Assembly (NCBI GenBank): GCA_017307755.1
Contig: JAFKGQ010000009.1
Coordinates: 62,001-126,000 of the forward strand
DNA: 64,000 nt
Reading direction: 5' to 3'
From: Chitinophagaceae bacterium
Lineage (GTDB): Bacteria; Bacteroidota; Bacteroidia; Chitinophagales; Chitinophagaceae
The position numbers and the translations under genes were made by a program. This document shows, piece after piece, positions 9,101 to 16,528 of this stretch. The stretch's first letter is position 1, and each line of letters begins with the position of its first letter. The notes beneath the pieces were generated by a model that searched no databases, was not told the DNA's origin, and saw only the letters and a list, made by a program, of their open reading frames with translations.

Positions 9101-9338
9101 CTATCTGAAACTGAGGAATCTCCAGGTGGGGTATAGTCTGTCAAAGAAAATGCTTGCTTCTGCCGGGCTGGAAAAACTGCATTTCTATGTGCTGGCGCAG
9201 AATCTCATCATGCTGAAAAAATGGTGGGGTAAGAACAAGTTTACGGGGCCGGACCCTGAGACACCTGATGCGGCGTCCTACAGCAATCCTTATGTAAGAC
9301 CGCTGACTTTAAAGATGGGTGTCGAAGTATCCTTTTAG
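6126..9338 (+). CDS. SusC/RagA-type TonB-dependent outer-membrane transporter
   Basis: 1070 residues. It carries out TonB-driven import of an oligosaccharide or other nutrient across the outer membrane together with SusD. The ATG at 6126 is used here, but the ATG at 6189 gives a cleaner signal peptide (MKTGLIYFLRVAILFFLFWA, cleaved near YAQ). Then come a carboxypeptidase-regulatory-like domain (about 52-135: 'ITGRVTDENAQPLPGVSVRVKG') and the plug with the SusC marks 'LNEVVVTGY' and 'VLKDAASASIYGAQGAAGVILIETK'. The 22-strand barrel extends to the end, closing on 'LKMGVEVSF'. The susD gene starts 21 bases downstream. No hydrolase is linked, so the substrate is unknown. The two palindromes upstream suggest control by a LacI-like repressor. 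Confidence 0.95.
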   Translation: MSQNFTNERCRRRTVFLPGRPMKTGLIYFLRVAILFFLFWAATAYVKLYAQEKITGRVTDENAQPLPGVSVRVKGGRSAVMTGADGNFSIGAKRGQILEFTYVGKVSQELTVGSNAVIDVALKEGNSSNLNEVVVTGYMTQRKADLTGAISVVPTEALNKNHGTTNILEALQGVVPGMHITTDGSPVGNIDVQIRGLTSVNGASPLIVIDGVPSHMNLRDIDGNNIASMQVLKDAASASIYGAQGAAGVILIETKKGQAGKAKVSYNGSFGFSQFVNKVPMMNTMQYGQALWQAAVNDGQNPNLVTQIYTYDWHKNGQGVPVLDKVTPRKYLNADSTMLAANTNWLDAISQAGLQNNHEITVSGGNEKAVSLLSLNFFENKGTQIYTGYRRFSLRLNTSYRALNNHLTIGENLEASRLKINDQNVMHDALVEPPIIPVHTTTGGWGGSAVSLGMDDYWNPVRELTLNKDNGNSYNKLFGNVYASVNFLKHFTFRSQLGLIYTDGYHRTIQFTFQEGGGKFNPISSVDQWYWQESTLDLTNTLNYKLTTGRHNLDVIAGTEATKYQTQTTDASRQNIQYQNYDYAYLSTGTGNMSMSGSGDRYNFLSYFSKFNYVYNSKYLLSASLRYDGSSKFGKNNQFGVFPAVSAGWRLINEDFLQHARNLSDLKLRVSWGKNGNSSIPSGATETLFLPDYNFTSYSIGGAESGQLPSGFYRSQTGNENLKWETTTQTDIGIDFGFFEQRISGSIDYYHKYTDGMLFQPPYLGTIGEGGYTWVNAADMKNNGIELEIAYRSDTRKQFSYTISGNISHNKNTISHLPQSVRYSYGGSALKGDNIEGHPLHSYYGFIADGLFKSQDEVNNSPTQAGKGVGRIRYKDISGPNGKPDGVIDYDYDRTWIGSWDPKVEYGISFSASYKHFDFSMFWQGVAGNTVSDGWKSYSDFWNVWVQTGFNHPTRILGAWTPLNPNSSIPALSLTNANNELRTSTYFMESGSYLKLRNLQVGYSLSKKMLASAGLEKLHFYVLAQNLIMLKKWWGKNKFTGPDPETPDAASYSNPYVRPLTLKMGVEVSF

Positions 9339-9359
9339 TAACTGTATAAAAAGTATGTC

Positions 9360-11099
9360 ATGAAAAAAGCAACCATATATATCATAGCATGCGCGATGGT
9401 CTTTTCGTTCACATGCTGTAAGCGTTTTTTGGATGTCAAGCCACAGGGTGCGTTGACAGAGACGGATGCCGCTGACCCTGGAAATATCGATGGATTGGTG
9501 ATCGCAGCCTATGCATGGATACCACATGAGGGGATCCTCAACCAGAAGATGAGCCCCTGGCTGGCTGATATAAAATCCGACGATTCTTATAAAGGCGGCG
9601 GTGGTCTGTCGGACCAGACCTCCTGGTATATGATGGAAGTGTTCTCGCTGGTAACTCCCAGCATCGACAACAATGACGGGGTATGGTATGGTCAGTATGA
9701 GGGTATCTCCCGTTGTAATACTGCTCTAAGGGCATTGGATGCCGTGGATGAGAAGGCCTACCCGCTTAAAAAGACGAGGACTGCCGAAATGCGTTTTCTA
9801 AGAGGTTATATGTTTATGCAACTGAAGAAATGGTACAGGTGGATCCCGTACTTTGATGAGCACGTCAGCAATGATTCCATTGCGAAGATCCCTAATCACC
9901 CGGATACGGCTACCAGCGATCTTTTTATCTGGAACAATATCTACCAGGATTTTGCCGCAGCAGCGGGGGATCTGCCTTCTTCTCAAACAGAAGTAGGCCG
10001 GCCGACCAGGTATGCCGCCGAGGCCGAAGCTGCGGGTGCGTTGATGTGGATGGCTTATGAAGAAAATGACAAGCACCAGGTGGTGAATATCAATAAGGAT
10101 AGATTGACAGCGGCTATGGCTTTGCTGGACGATGTGATCAGCAATCCCAGGTATTACCTGACACCGGATTTTGGCGACAATTTTGAGTTTTCCATGGATA
10201 ATGCCACACCGGAATCCATTTGGGAATGGCAATATTCGCATTCGGATGGCACGCCTAACGGCAATCTGAATGGAGGAACACCATTGAATGCGCCCTGGTG
10301 GCCCCCTCAGTTCAGCTGTTGTGATTTTCACAAGGCGAGCTACAATATGGTGAATGCTTTCCGGGTGGATGCAAACGGTCTTCCTTTATTTGACAATTTC
10401 AACGATGTGGAAATAACGGATAAGCATGTCTATTTTTCCAGCAATAGCTGGGACCCACGGATTGGTCATACGGTGGCCATTCCGGGTCTTCCCTGGAAGT
10501 ATCAAACCAATCTTTTATTTGACAGCAGCGGATCGAGGGACCCGGCAACCTTTGGGTACTTCAATTCCCTGAAAGAAAATGTGGAAGCCGGCAGCCCGGG
10601 TCTGGTCAATCTTTTTTGGATGTGGAATTCCAAGAATGAAACGGCTATCCGGCTGGACAGGGTGTTGTTGTTCAAGGCGGAGATATTGATCCAACTGGGC
10701 CGTGAAGCGGAAGCCTTGCCGATCATCAACCAGATCAGACAGCGGGCGGGAGCCAGCACGGGCAAGCTGAAATTTGCCAACGGTACGCCCACGCTGTCCT
10801 ATAAGATAAGCACTTACCAGAATGGGGTCAATTGTACCTGGACACATGATTTTGCCTGGAAGGCATTGGTATGGGAGAACAGGCTTGAGTTTGCCATGGA
10901 AGGAGAGCGTTGGTTCGATCTTATCCGGTGGGGGATGGCGGAGAGTGTGCTGAACGATTATTTTGCAAAAGAAATGCCGAGAGGGAGGCCGTGGATGAAG
11001 GATGGTCATTTTACTGCAGGGCGGGATGAGTATATGCCGATACCACAGCCCCAGATGAACTATTCTTATGGAGTATACAAGCAGAATCCGGGGTATTAG
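9360..11099 (+). CDS. SusD/RagB-type surface nutrient-binding lipoprotein
   Basis: 579 residues, partner of the SusC just upstream (21-base gap). The signal peptide ends in a lipobox-like 'FSFTCC', so the mature protein is a lipid-anchored surface lid of the SusC channel. The SusD start 'KRFLDVKPQGALTETD', the helical repeat core ('AEMRFLRGYMFMQLKKWY') and the family end ('FAMEGERWFDLIRWGMAE', then 'YMPIPQPQMNYS') are all present, so it is full length. There is no terminator-like structure between it and the next gene, which however has its own palindrome. Substrate not predictable. Confidence 0.94.
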   Translation: MKKATIYIIACAMVFSFTCCKRFLDVKPQGALTETDAADPGNIDGLVIAAYAWIPHEGILNQKMSPWLADIKSDDSYKGGGGLSDQTSWYMMEVFSLVTPSIDNNDGVWYGQYEGISRCNTALRALDAVDEKAYPLKKTRTAEMRFLRGYMFMQLKKWYRWIPYFDEHVSNDSIAKIPNHPDTATSDLFIWNNIYQDFAAAAGDLPSSQTEVGRPTRYAAEAEAAGALMWMAYEENDKHQVVNINKDRLTAAMALLDDVISNPRYYLTPDFGDNFEFSMDNATPESIWEWQYSHSDGTPNGNLNGGTPLNAPWWPPQFSCCDFHKASYNMVNAFRVDANGLPLFDNFNDVEITDKHVYFSSNSWDPRIGHTVAIPGLPWKYQTNLLFDSSGSRDPATFGYFNSLKENVEAGSPGLVNLFWMWNSKNETAIRLDRVLLFKAEILIQLGREAEALPIINQIRQRAGASTGKLKFANGTPTLSYKISTYQNGVNCTWTHDFAWKALVWENRLEFAMEGERWFDLIRWGMAESVLNDYFAKEMPRGRPWMKDGHFTAGRDEYMPIPQPQMNYSYGVYKQNPGY

Positions 11100-11163
11100 G
11101 CGTTGGGGGGAGAAAAAAAATAATCTACTTTAAGAAACAGGCGCATATCCTGAAGCAAATTGC

Positions 11164-11179
11164 GCTCTTTTAAAAGAGC
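11164..11179. promoter_or_regulatory. 16-base perfect palindrome GCTCTTTTAAAAGAGC next to a start codon
   Basis: It ends 5 bases before the ATG of the SnoaL-like lipoprotein gene. It could be an operator, or an RNA hairpin (8-base-pair stem with almost no loop) covering the ribosome entry region. Its sequence differs from the AAACGTTT sites upstream. Confidence 0.4.
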
Positions 11180-11184
11180 ATAAA

Positions 11185-11679
11185 ATGAGAACAGGCAATT
11201 TGTTACTAATAGCAGGCTGGCTGGCGGTGGCTGCCTGCGGGGATGATCGTGTTGCGGGGAAAGCGGTATTGGATGGCAACAAGGTCCTTGTGCAACGGTA
11301 TTTTAACGAAGTATGGAACCAGGGGAAGACCGATCTGCTGGATTCCTTGCTGGAAAAGGATTATATCAATCATACACCCAGCGATACCACCGTGGGTAAA
11401 GGGAGGGAGGGCCTCAGGCGGATCATAAGGGCCATCCGGAGAGGTATTCCGGATATTCATTATGAGATACAGGATATGATCGTCACGGGGGACCGGGTGG
11501 CGGTGAGATTGGTTGTAACGGGAACTCAGACCGACAGTCTTTTTGTCCTTCCGCCTACAGGAAGGCAGGTGAGGGTCAACCAGATAAATATCGAGGAGAT
11601 CGTAAACGGGAAGATATCCGAGCATTGGAGGGTAACTGATGAGTTGGAGATGATGAAGCAGCTGGGGTTTGTGAAATAG
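11185..11679 (+). CDS. SnoaL-like (ester cyclase) lipoprotein
   Basis: 164 residues. A signal peptide ends in 'AVAACGDD', a lipobox, so it is probably an envelope lipoprotein. Residues about 30-160 follow the SnoaL/polyketide-cyclase NTF2-like fold: 'VQRYFNEVWNQGKTDLLDSL', 'DYINHTP', 'GREGLRRIIRAIRRGIPDI', 'VTGDRVAVRLVVTGTQT' and 'EHWRVTDELEMMKQLG'. Members are small-molecule cyclases, isomerases or proteins of unknown role, and no catalytic claim can be made. It lies downstream of SusD and is convergent with the hybrid kinase, with only 9 bases between stop codons. Confidence 0.82.
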   Translation: MRTGNLLLIAGWLAVAACGDDRVAGKAVLDGNKVLVQRYFNEVWNQGKTDLLDSLLEKDYINHTPSDTTVGKGREGLRRIIRAIRRGIPDIHYEIQDMIVTGDRVAVRLVVTGTQTDSLFVLPPTGRQVRVNQINIEEIVNGKISEHWRVTDELEMMKQLGFVK

Positions 11680-11688
11680 ATGGTTTTG

Positions 11689-13437
11689 TCAATTTCTCCC
11701 CAGGTGCAAAAGGATGTTGCGGTGCATTTCTTCGGGACGGAAGGGTTTGTGCAGAAAGCCGTTGAAGCCGTGTTGCTGCAGATCGTCATACATATTCTCG
11801 TAGACGGCGGCTGTGAAGGCGATGGCGGGGATGTTCTTGTTGATCTCGCGGACGTTCTTTAGCAGCGCCTTGCCGTCCATGAGGGGCATTTCCAGGTCGA
11901 TGAGCAGCAGGTCAAAAGCGTGTTGCCGGAACAATTCCCATGCGATGTGGCCATTTTCCGCCATGACGATGCTGGCGCCCCAACTGAGCAGGAAGCGGCG
12001 CGCGATATTCATGTTGACGGCATTATCCTCGACCAGCAGGATCTTTACTCCATGAAGTTTTTTTGTACCGACCGGCTTTTCTTTTGGAACGTCGACCTCC
12101 GACTGTTGAAAGGCCACATCCAGGGTAAAATAAAAAGTACTTCCTTTACCCGGCTCGCTTGTCACTTTTAGCTGGCCGCCCATTTTTCGTACCAATTCCC
12201 GGCAGATGGTAAGACCCAGCCCCGAGCCTCCGTATTTGCGGGTGGTTTCTGCATCGGCCTGGGTAAAACTGTCAAAGATGAGATGTTTTTTTTCGGGAGG
12301 GATGCCGATGCCTGTGTCAACCACGGCAAAATAGATATTAGCGCCGGATCCGGTCTGGCTATTGACATGAGCCCTTAGCTTTACGGTACCGGCTTCGGTG
12401 AACTTGACGGCGTTGGAAAGGAGGTTGAGGATGACCTGTTTGAGCCGCATCTCATCTCCTACCACCTTTTCATCTTTTGGAAGCGTGCCTATTTCCAGGA
12501 AAAGGTGGATATTTTTTTTCTGTATCGTTGTGGTCACGGCGCCGGCAGCCTGTTGGAGCATTTCTGCGAGGTCAAACGGTTCCCGGGCCAATTCCAGCTT
12601 GCCTTCGTCGAGCTTATTAACATCCAGCACTTCATTTACAAGATGAAGCATATGCTGGGATGAATCCAGCAATATTCTGCAATGTTCGTTCCCGCGGAGC
12701 AATTCGTGGTCCTGCATCAGCAGGTGGGTAGTACCGATGATGGCGTTCAAGGGGGTCCGCAGCTCGTGGCTCATGTTGCTCATGAACCGGGTCTTGGCCG
12801 CGGCGGCCTTTTCCGCGCGGTCCCTAGCTTGTGTGATTTGGAGCTCGGCCTGCTGGAGGGATGCGATATGTTTCTTATTTTTCTTTTCCTTGGCGTCCAA
12901 TAACCGGAGGACTACATAAAAAAAGACGATGACCAGCAGGAAGTTGACGACAATGTTCAGCTTGCGGTGGTTGTAGGCAACGGTTTCCGTCACCTGTTCA
13001 AACCTGGCGGAATAATGTGGAAGGAACAGGACAATCGTCAGGAGATTGAGTAGCGTGACAGTGATAAAGACCGTTACCACAAGGTTGTTTTTACGAACGC
13101 GTAAAAAAAAGATCATGGCCATGACGAAAGGGAACAGGTACAGAAAGGAGCCCTGGTCGGTGCCTTGCACATAGCAAAGAGATAAAGCGTGCAGGTTCAC
13201 AAAAAAGATGCTGAGCAGGGTAGGGACGGCCGGAAGGCCTTTTTTATTAAATAAAATAAAGATGAACAAAATGAAGATGCCGGCTATTTCGATGATGGCG
13301 CTGTACTTCATGCCATCGAGCAGGTAGTAAAGGAAATTGATAAAATTGCAGCTCATGGCCAGCACGATAAAGGTGTTGAGCTTCCAAAAGCTGGCTTTTG
13401 GGTTTTGGGCAAGGGGGGGTGATTCCTGGTTTTTCAA
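11689..13437 (-). CDS. Hybrid histidine kinase with C-terminal receiver
   Basis: 582 residues. The N-terminal 180 residues contain about six hydrophobic spans with no large external domain. A coiled linker (about 185-220) follows, then the phospho-acceptor motif 'NMSHELRTPLNAIIG', the N-box 'NLLSNAVKFTE', glycine boxes 'DTGIGIP' and 'GGSGLGLTI', and a receiver ('ILLVEDNAVN', 'DLLLIDLEMPLMDG', 'KPFRPEE'). There is no DNA-binding output, so signalling must pass to another protein. The only upstream start is a TTG at 13437: an in-frame stop lies 6 bases before it, and the first ATG falls inside the first membrane span (residue 29). A run of seven C follows the TTG closely, at 13413-13419 on the coding strand. 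Confidence 0.92.
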   Translation of the reverse strand: MKNQESPPLAQNPKASFWKLNTFIVLAMSCNFINFLYYLLDGMKYSAIIEIAGIFILFIFILFNKKGLPAVPTLLSIFFVNLHALSLCYVQGTDQGSFLYLFPFVMAMIFFLRVRKNNLVVTVFITVTLLNLLTIVLFLPHYSARFEQVTETVAYNHRKLNIVVNFLLVIVFFYVVLRLLDAKEKKNKKHIASLQQAELQITQARDRAEKAAAAKTRFMSNMSHELRTPLNAIIGTTHLLMQDHELLRGNEHCRILLDSSQHMLHLVNEVLDVNKLDEGKLELAREPFDLAEMLQQAAGAVTTTIQKKNIHLFLEIGTLPKDEKVVGDEMRLKQVILNLLSNAVKFTEAGTVKLRAHVNSQTGSGANIYFAVVDTGIGIPPEKKHLIFDSFTQADAETTRKYGGSGLGLTICRELVRKMGGQLKVTSEPGKGSTFYFTLDVAFQQSEVDVPKEKPVGTKKLHGVKILLVEDNAVNMNIARRFLLSWGASIVMAENGHIAWELFRQHAFDLLLIDLEMPLMDGKALLKNVREINKNIPAIAFTAAVYENMYDDLQQHGFNGFLHKPFRPEEMHRNILLHLGRN

Positions 13438-13507
13438 CTGGTTTTAAGGATTGGATACCTTAAAAATATATTAAAAAATCAGAATGTGCAATAGGGGGAA
13501 AAATGGA

Positions 13508-13969
13508 TCACATCGGATAGGCAGTGTCGCTCTTTGTTTCGGACAAGACGAAGAAGCTTTGGATGGTGTTGATATTGGGGAGTGTCGCCAGCTTGTTGCG
13601 GTAGAAGTTGTGATAGGCGTCCATGTCGCTGGTGGCGATCCTCAGGATAAAGTCGACGGTCCCTGTCATTTGGAAGCATTCCATCACTTCGGGGAATTTG
13701 GCGACCTCCTGTTCGAAGCCGCTCAGGGTTTTGGCCGTATGGTCATTTAATATTACATGGCTAAATGCGATAAGGCTTTTATTTATCTTTTTTCTGTCCA
13801 GAAGGGCTACCACCTTTTTGATATAACCTTGCTGTTTCAGGCGTCTTGTCCTTTCGTGGACGGCGGCCACGGACTTATGTAATTTTTCACTAATCTCCTT
13901 ATGGGTCAATGAGGCGTCCTTTTGAAGGAGGGCAAGAATTTGAAGGTCCGTTGCATCGAGATCGGTCAT
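13508..13969 (-). CDS. Lrp/AsnC-family transcriptional regulator
   Basis: 153 residues. The N-terminal winged-helix part spans about 3-60 ('LDATDLQILALLQKDASLTHKEISEKL', 'VHERTRRLKQQGYIKKVVALLD') and the C-terminal RAM/AsnC ligand-binding domain spans about 70-145 ('VMECFQMTGTVDFILRIATSDMDAYHNFY'). Members sense amino acids and bind DNA as dimers or octamers. The gene stands alone, with the hybrid kinase 70 bases downstream on the same strand. A LysE-type exporter, a common Lrp target, lies about 4 kb away on the other strand, but no link can be shown. Confidence 0.93.
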   Translation of the reverse strand: MTDLDATDLQILALLQKDASLTHKEISEKLHKSVAAVHERTRRLKQQGYIKKVVALLDRKKINKSLIAFSHVILNDHTAKTLSGFEQEVAKFPEVMECFQMTGTVDFILRIATSDMDAYHNFYRNKLATLPNINTIQSFFVLSETKSDTAYPM

Positions 13970-14143
13970 TGTATGGCTGTTGTGAAATTCCTCATGAAAA
14001 AAGTATCGCTGCCGGCACAGGATAAGTGGTTTGACTGGAAAAAGAAGCGAAAATACACCTATTAGGAGGAAAAATTACGGATTTTAACGCAAACCTTGCC
14101 CCGGAAAGCCAGGATGTTGATATTTGGTACGATAATTTTTTTT

Positions 14144-14539
14144 ATGGATAAAGGTACCGGTCGACGCGAGGCAGCATGGTTTTTTGTTCGGGACAGGGGG
14201 CGTTTTTGGAAGATCCTGCATGAAGAAGTGCTTTTTATCGAGGCAAGGAAGTCTTATTGCCACATTCAGACGCTGGAGAAGCCCTGGCTTATATTAACGC
14301 TCCTGGGAAATTTTGAATCTGTGTTGCCGGCGGAAGAGTTTTTACGGGTTCACCGATCATATATCATCAACCTGCGTCACCTGCAGTCTTTTGATCAGCG
14401 GACGGCCTATTTACCCGGGCATCAGATACCCATCGGCGAGTCGTATCGTACGGTGGTCAGGGAGCATGTGCTGATGGTCATGCCGGCTGTGGAGCCAAGC
14501 CATCTTCAGCGTGTGAAACATAGTCCGGCGCCTTGTTAG
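14144..14539 (+). CDS. Stand-alone LytTR DNA-binding protein
   Basis: 131 residues from the ATG at 14144. Earlier in-frame starts exist at 14114 (ATG) and 14096 (TTG), but they add only a short hydrophobic stretch. The protein is a single LytTR domain: 'ILHEEVLFIEARKSYCHIQT', 'FLRVHRSYIINLRHLQSF', 'IPIGESYRTVVREHVL'. It has no receiver domain, so it would act as a DNA-binding protein controlled by other means, or by a partner. It is divergent from the Lrp gene. A T-run (14551-14558) follows the stop but without a convincing stem. Confidence 0.8.
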   Translation: MDKGTGRREAAWFFVRDRGRFWKILHEEVLFIEARKSYCHIQTLEKPWLILTLLGNFESVLPAEEFLRVHRSYIINLRHLQSFDQRTAYLPGHQIPIGESYRTVVREHVLMVMPAVEPSHLQRVKHSPAPC

Positions 14540-14711
14540 TGTCTCACCAGTTTTTTTTAAGATATCGATCATGTTATGGGTTTGTAATTAGCGGTTGTAT
14601 CCTACCCGGTACAAAGATATTCGGGAATTATGGATAACAGATCGGGAATTCCGGGTATTTCCCCTGTGGTGTCTTCTTTGCATTTTTGTCTTGACGTTTA
14701 AATTGAGACAT

Positions 14712-15212
14712 ATGCAAGTAAAAAATGCTATACTTCACCTGTTCCTCCAATTGGAGAATTTGCTGGAACAACTGTCGGACGAGCAGTACAATACGTCTGT
14801 CGAAGCGCTCTCCCGGGCGACTATCGGGCAGCACTTCCGGCATGTGATCGAGTGTTACCAGGAGCTTGAAAAAGGGTATCACCGGGGTTTTGTCAACTAT
14901 GAGCAGCGGAAAAGAGATCATAACCTGGAGACGAACAGACGGTTTGCCCTCCGGCAAATGGCTCTTGTCGGGGATATGCTGGAGAAGCCGGAACGGTCAC
15001 TGGTGTTGGTCGCTGATATGGGGAAAGAGGTTTACATCGATGTACCCACTACTTATTACCGCGAGCTGATCCATAATCTTGACCATACGGTCCATCATAT
15101 GGCGCTGATGCGTATCGGCGTGTCTGCTGTGTCTGCTGTGTTGCTGCCGTCAGCATTCGGCGTTGCTTATTCTACCATAAAATTCAGGGAAAGTAAAAGT
15201 TTTTCAAATTGA
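14712..15212 (+). CDS. DinB-superfamily protein
   Basis: 166 residues from the ATG at 14712. A longer frame upstream begins with TTG and adds unrelated sequence. Helical bundle with the family pattern 'ATIGQHFRHVIECYQELE' (His 41 and 44) and 'YRELIHNLDHTVHHMALMRIG' (His 121, 125, 128, 129), which would supply the DinB metal site. Members include thiol-dependent transferases and many proteins of unknown role. The C-terminus carries a 9-base in-frame tandem repeat (VSAVSAV), then a tail without domain match. It is first in a run of closely spaced genes: the YHS gene starts 8 bases after its stop. Confidence 0.78.
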   Translation: MQVKNAILHLFLQLENLLEQLSDEQYNTSVEALSRATIGQHFRHVIECYQELEKGYHRGFVNYEQRKRDHNLETNRRFALRQMALVGDMLEKPERSLVLVADMGKEVYIDVPTTYYRELIHNLDHTVHHMALMRIGVSAVSAVLLPSAFGVAYSTIKFRESKSFSN

Positions 15213-15220
15213 TAAATATT

Positions 15221-15679
15221 ATGAAAAGGACAATCGCTATCGCAATGTTGTTTTTTGGGCTGGCTGCCGGTGTATCGGCGCAGCCGGGCACGGGATCGTA
15301 CAATCTTTCCAAATCAGGGCTAGCTATCGAGGGGTATGACCCTGTGGCTTATTTTGTTTCGGGCAGGGCCATGGAGGGTAAGAAGGAGTATAGTTATACC
15401 ATCCAGGGGGTTACTTATCAGTTTGTGTCCCCGCAGAACAGGGACCTTTTTAAGGCGGCGCCTGTCAAATATCAACCTCAATATGGGGGATGGTGCGCTT
15501 ATGCCATGGGGGCAAAGGGAGAAAAAGTCGAGGTAGATCCGGAAACCTTTAAGGTGCTGGATGGGAAGCTCTATCTGTTCTATAACAAATATTTTAACAA
15601 TACACTAAAGTCCTGGAATAAAGACGAGGCCAACCTGAAGATGAAGGCTGACGCCAATTGGGACAGGATAAATAAATGA
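15221..15679 (+). CDS. YHS-domain exported protein (first copy)
   Basis: 152 residues from the ATG at 15221. The signal peptide is cleaved near 'GVSAQ', so the protein is periplasmic. A single YHS domain covers most of it: 'GLAIEGYDPVAYF', 'YQFVSPQNRDLFKAAPVKYQPQYGGWCAYAM'. Its Cys lies in the position used for metal binding in YHS proteins. It closes with 'WNKDEANLKMKADANWDRI'. Biochemical role unknown. A second, diverged copy follows after 6 bases, then DoxX, which points to one transcription unit. Confidence 0.85.
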   Translation: MKRTIAIAMLFFGLAAGVSAQPGTGSYNLSKSGLAIEGYDPVAYFVSGRAMEGKKEYSYTIQGVTYQFVSPQNRDLFKAAPVKYQPQYGGWCAYAMGAKGEKVEVDPETFKVLDGKLYLFYNKYFNNTLKSWNKDEANLKMKADANWDRINK

Positions 15680-15685
15680 TAAGCT

Positions 15686-16126
15686 ATGAAGAAGGTAAGT
15701 TTTATTGCGGTGATGGTATTATTTATCATGCACACGCATGCTCAAAAATCAGAAATATTTATATCCGACGGGAAGGCGATAAGGGGGTATGACCCGGTCG
15801 CTTTTTTTACGGAGTCCAAGGCGGTCAAAGGGAAGGATAGCTTGTATTACAAATGGAAGGGGGCTGAATGGTTTTTTTCCACCCGGCGGAACCTGGAGCA
15901 ATTCAAGGCGGCGCCTGAAAAGTATGCACCTCAGTATGGCGGGTATTGCGCCTTTGGTACTGCAGAGGGGCATAAGGCGCCTACGGAGACGGAAACATGG
16001 ACCGTACTGGGGGATAAGCTTTACTTCAACTACAACATGAAGGTAAAAGAAATGTGGGTAAAGGACCAGGCGGGGTATATTAATAAGGCGGATAAGAACT
16101 GGCCGGCATTAAAAGACAAAGAATAA
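15686..16126 (+). CDS. YHS-domain exported protein (second copy)
   Basis: 146 residues. The signal peptide ends near 'THAQK'. Its layout matches the preceding protein: 'GKAIRGYDPVAFF', 'FKAAPEKYAPQYGGYCAFG', then 'DQAGYINKADKNWPAL'. The two are clearly tandem paralogues, with the metal-site Cys conserved in both. The next gene begins at the base after its stop codon, so translation is probably coupled. Role unknown. Confidence 0.85.
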   Translation: MKKVSFIAVMVLFIMHTHAQKSEIFISDGKAIRGYDPVAFFTESKAVKGKDSLYYKWKGAEWFFSTRRNLEQFKAAPEKYAPQYGGYCAFGTAEGHKAPTETETWTVLGDKLYFNYNMKVKEMWVKDQAGYINKADKNWPALKDKE

Positions 16127-16513
16127 ATGCGTATTAAGATGACAATATTATTTTGGATACTACGGGTGTTGGCGGCGGTCATTATGTTACAGACGCTGTA
16201 CTTTAAGTTTTCCGGAGCGGAGGAGTCGATCTATATATTCTCCACGTTGGGGATGGAACCCTGGGGGCGGATCGGTACGGGCGTTGTGGAGTTGATCGCC
16301 TCAGTGTTGTTGCTGATACCCCGGACGACACCGATAGGGGCGTTGCTTGGGCTGGCTGTCATGAGCGGCGCCCTGTTCTTTCATCTCACCAAACTGGGTA
16401 TCGAGGTCAAAGGCGATCATGGGCAGTTGTTTATCTATGCTTTGCTTGTGTTTATCAGCTGTCTTGTCCTTGCCTGGTCGTTCAGGAAAAAGTTGTTTAA
16501 TTATATTGGATAA
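16127..16513 (+). CDS. DoxX-family small membrane protein
   Basis: 128 residues with four hydrophobic segments and the DoxX-type pattern 'LRVLAAVIMLQTLYFKFSGAEE', 'GTGVVELIASVLLLIPRTTPIGALLG'. It sits in the inner membrane. Family members are poorly understood and are often linked to redox or sulfur stress. The ATG follows the YHS stop codon with no gap. The conserved pairing of YHS and DoxX here suggests a common envelope function, which is inference. Confidence 0.82.
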   Translation: MRIKMTILFWILRVLAAVIMLQTLYFKFSGAEESIYIFSTLGMEPWGRIGTGVVELIASVLLLIPRTTPIGALLGLAVMSGALFFHLTKLGIEVKGDHGQLFIYALLVFISCLVLAWSFRKKLFNYIG

Positions 16514-16528
16514 AACCCCTATACATGT

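Noticed and set aside
13994..14065. 23-codon Lys-rich frame followed by AGGAGG between the Lrp and LytTR genes
   Set aside because: Too short and without conservation evidence. The AGGAGG is not placed before a good start codon.
15118..15146. Tandem repeat of nine bases (GTGTCTGCT) in the DinB gene end
   Set aside because: Only two units and in frame, so copy change would not switch the gene. Treated as ordinary slippage history.
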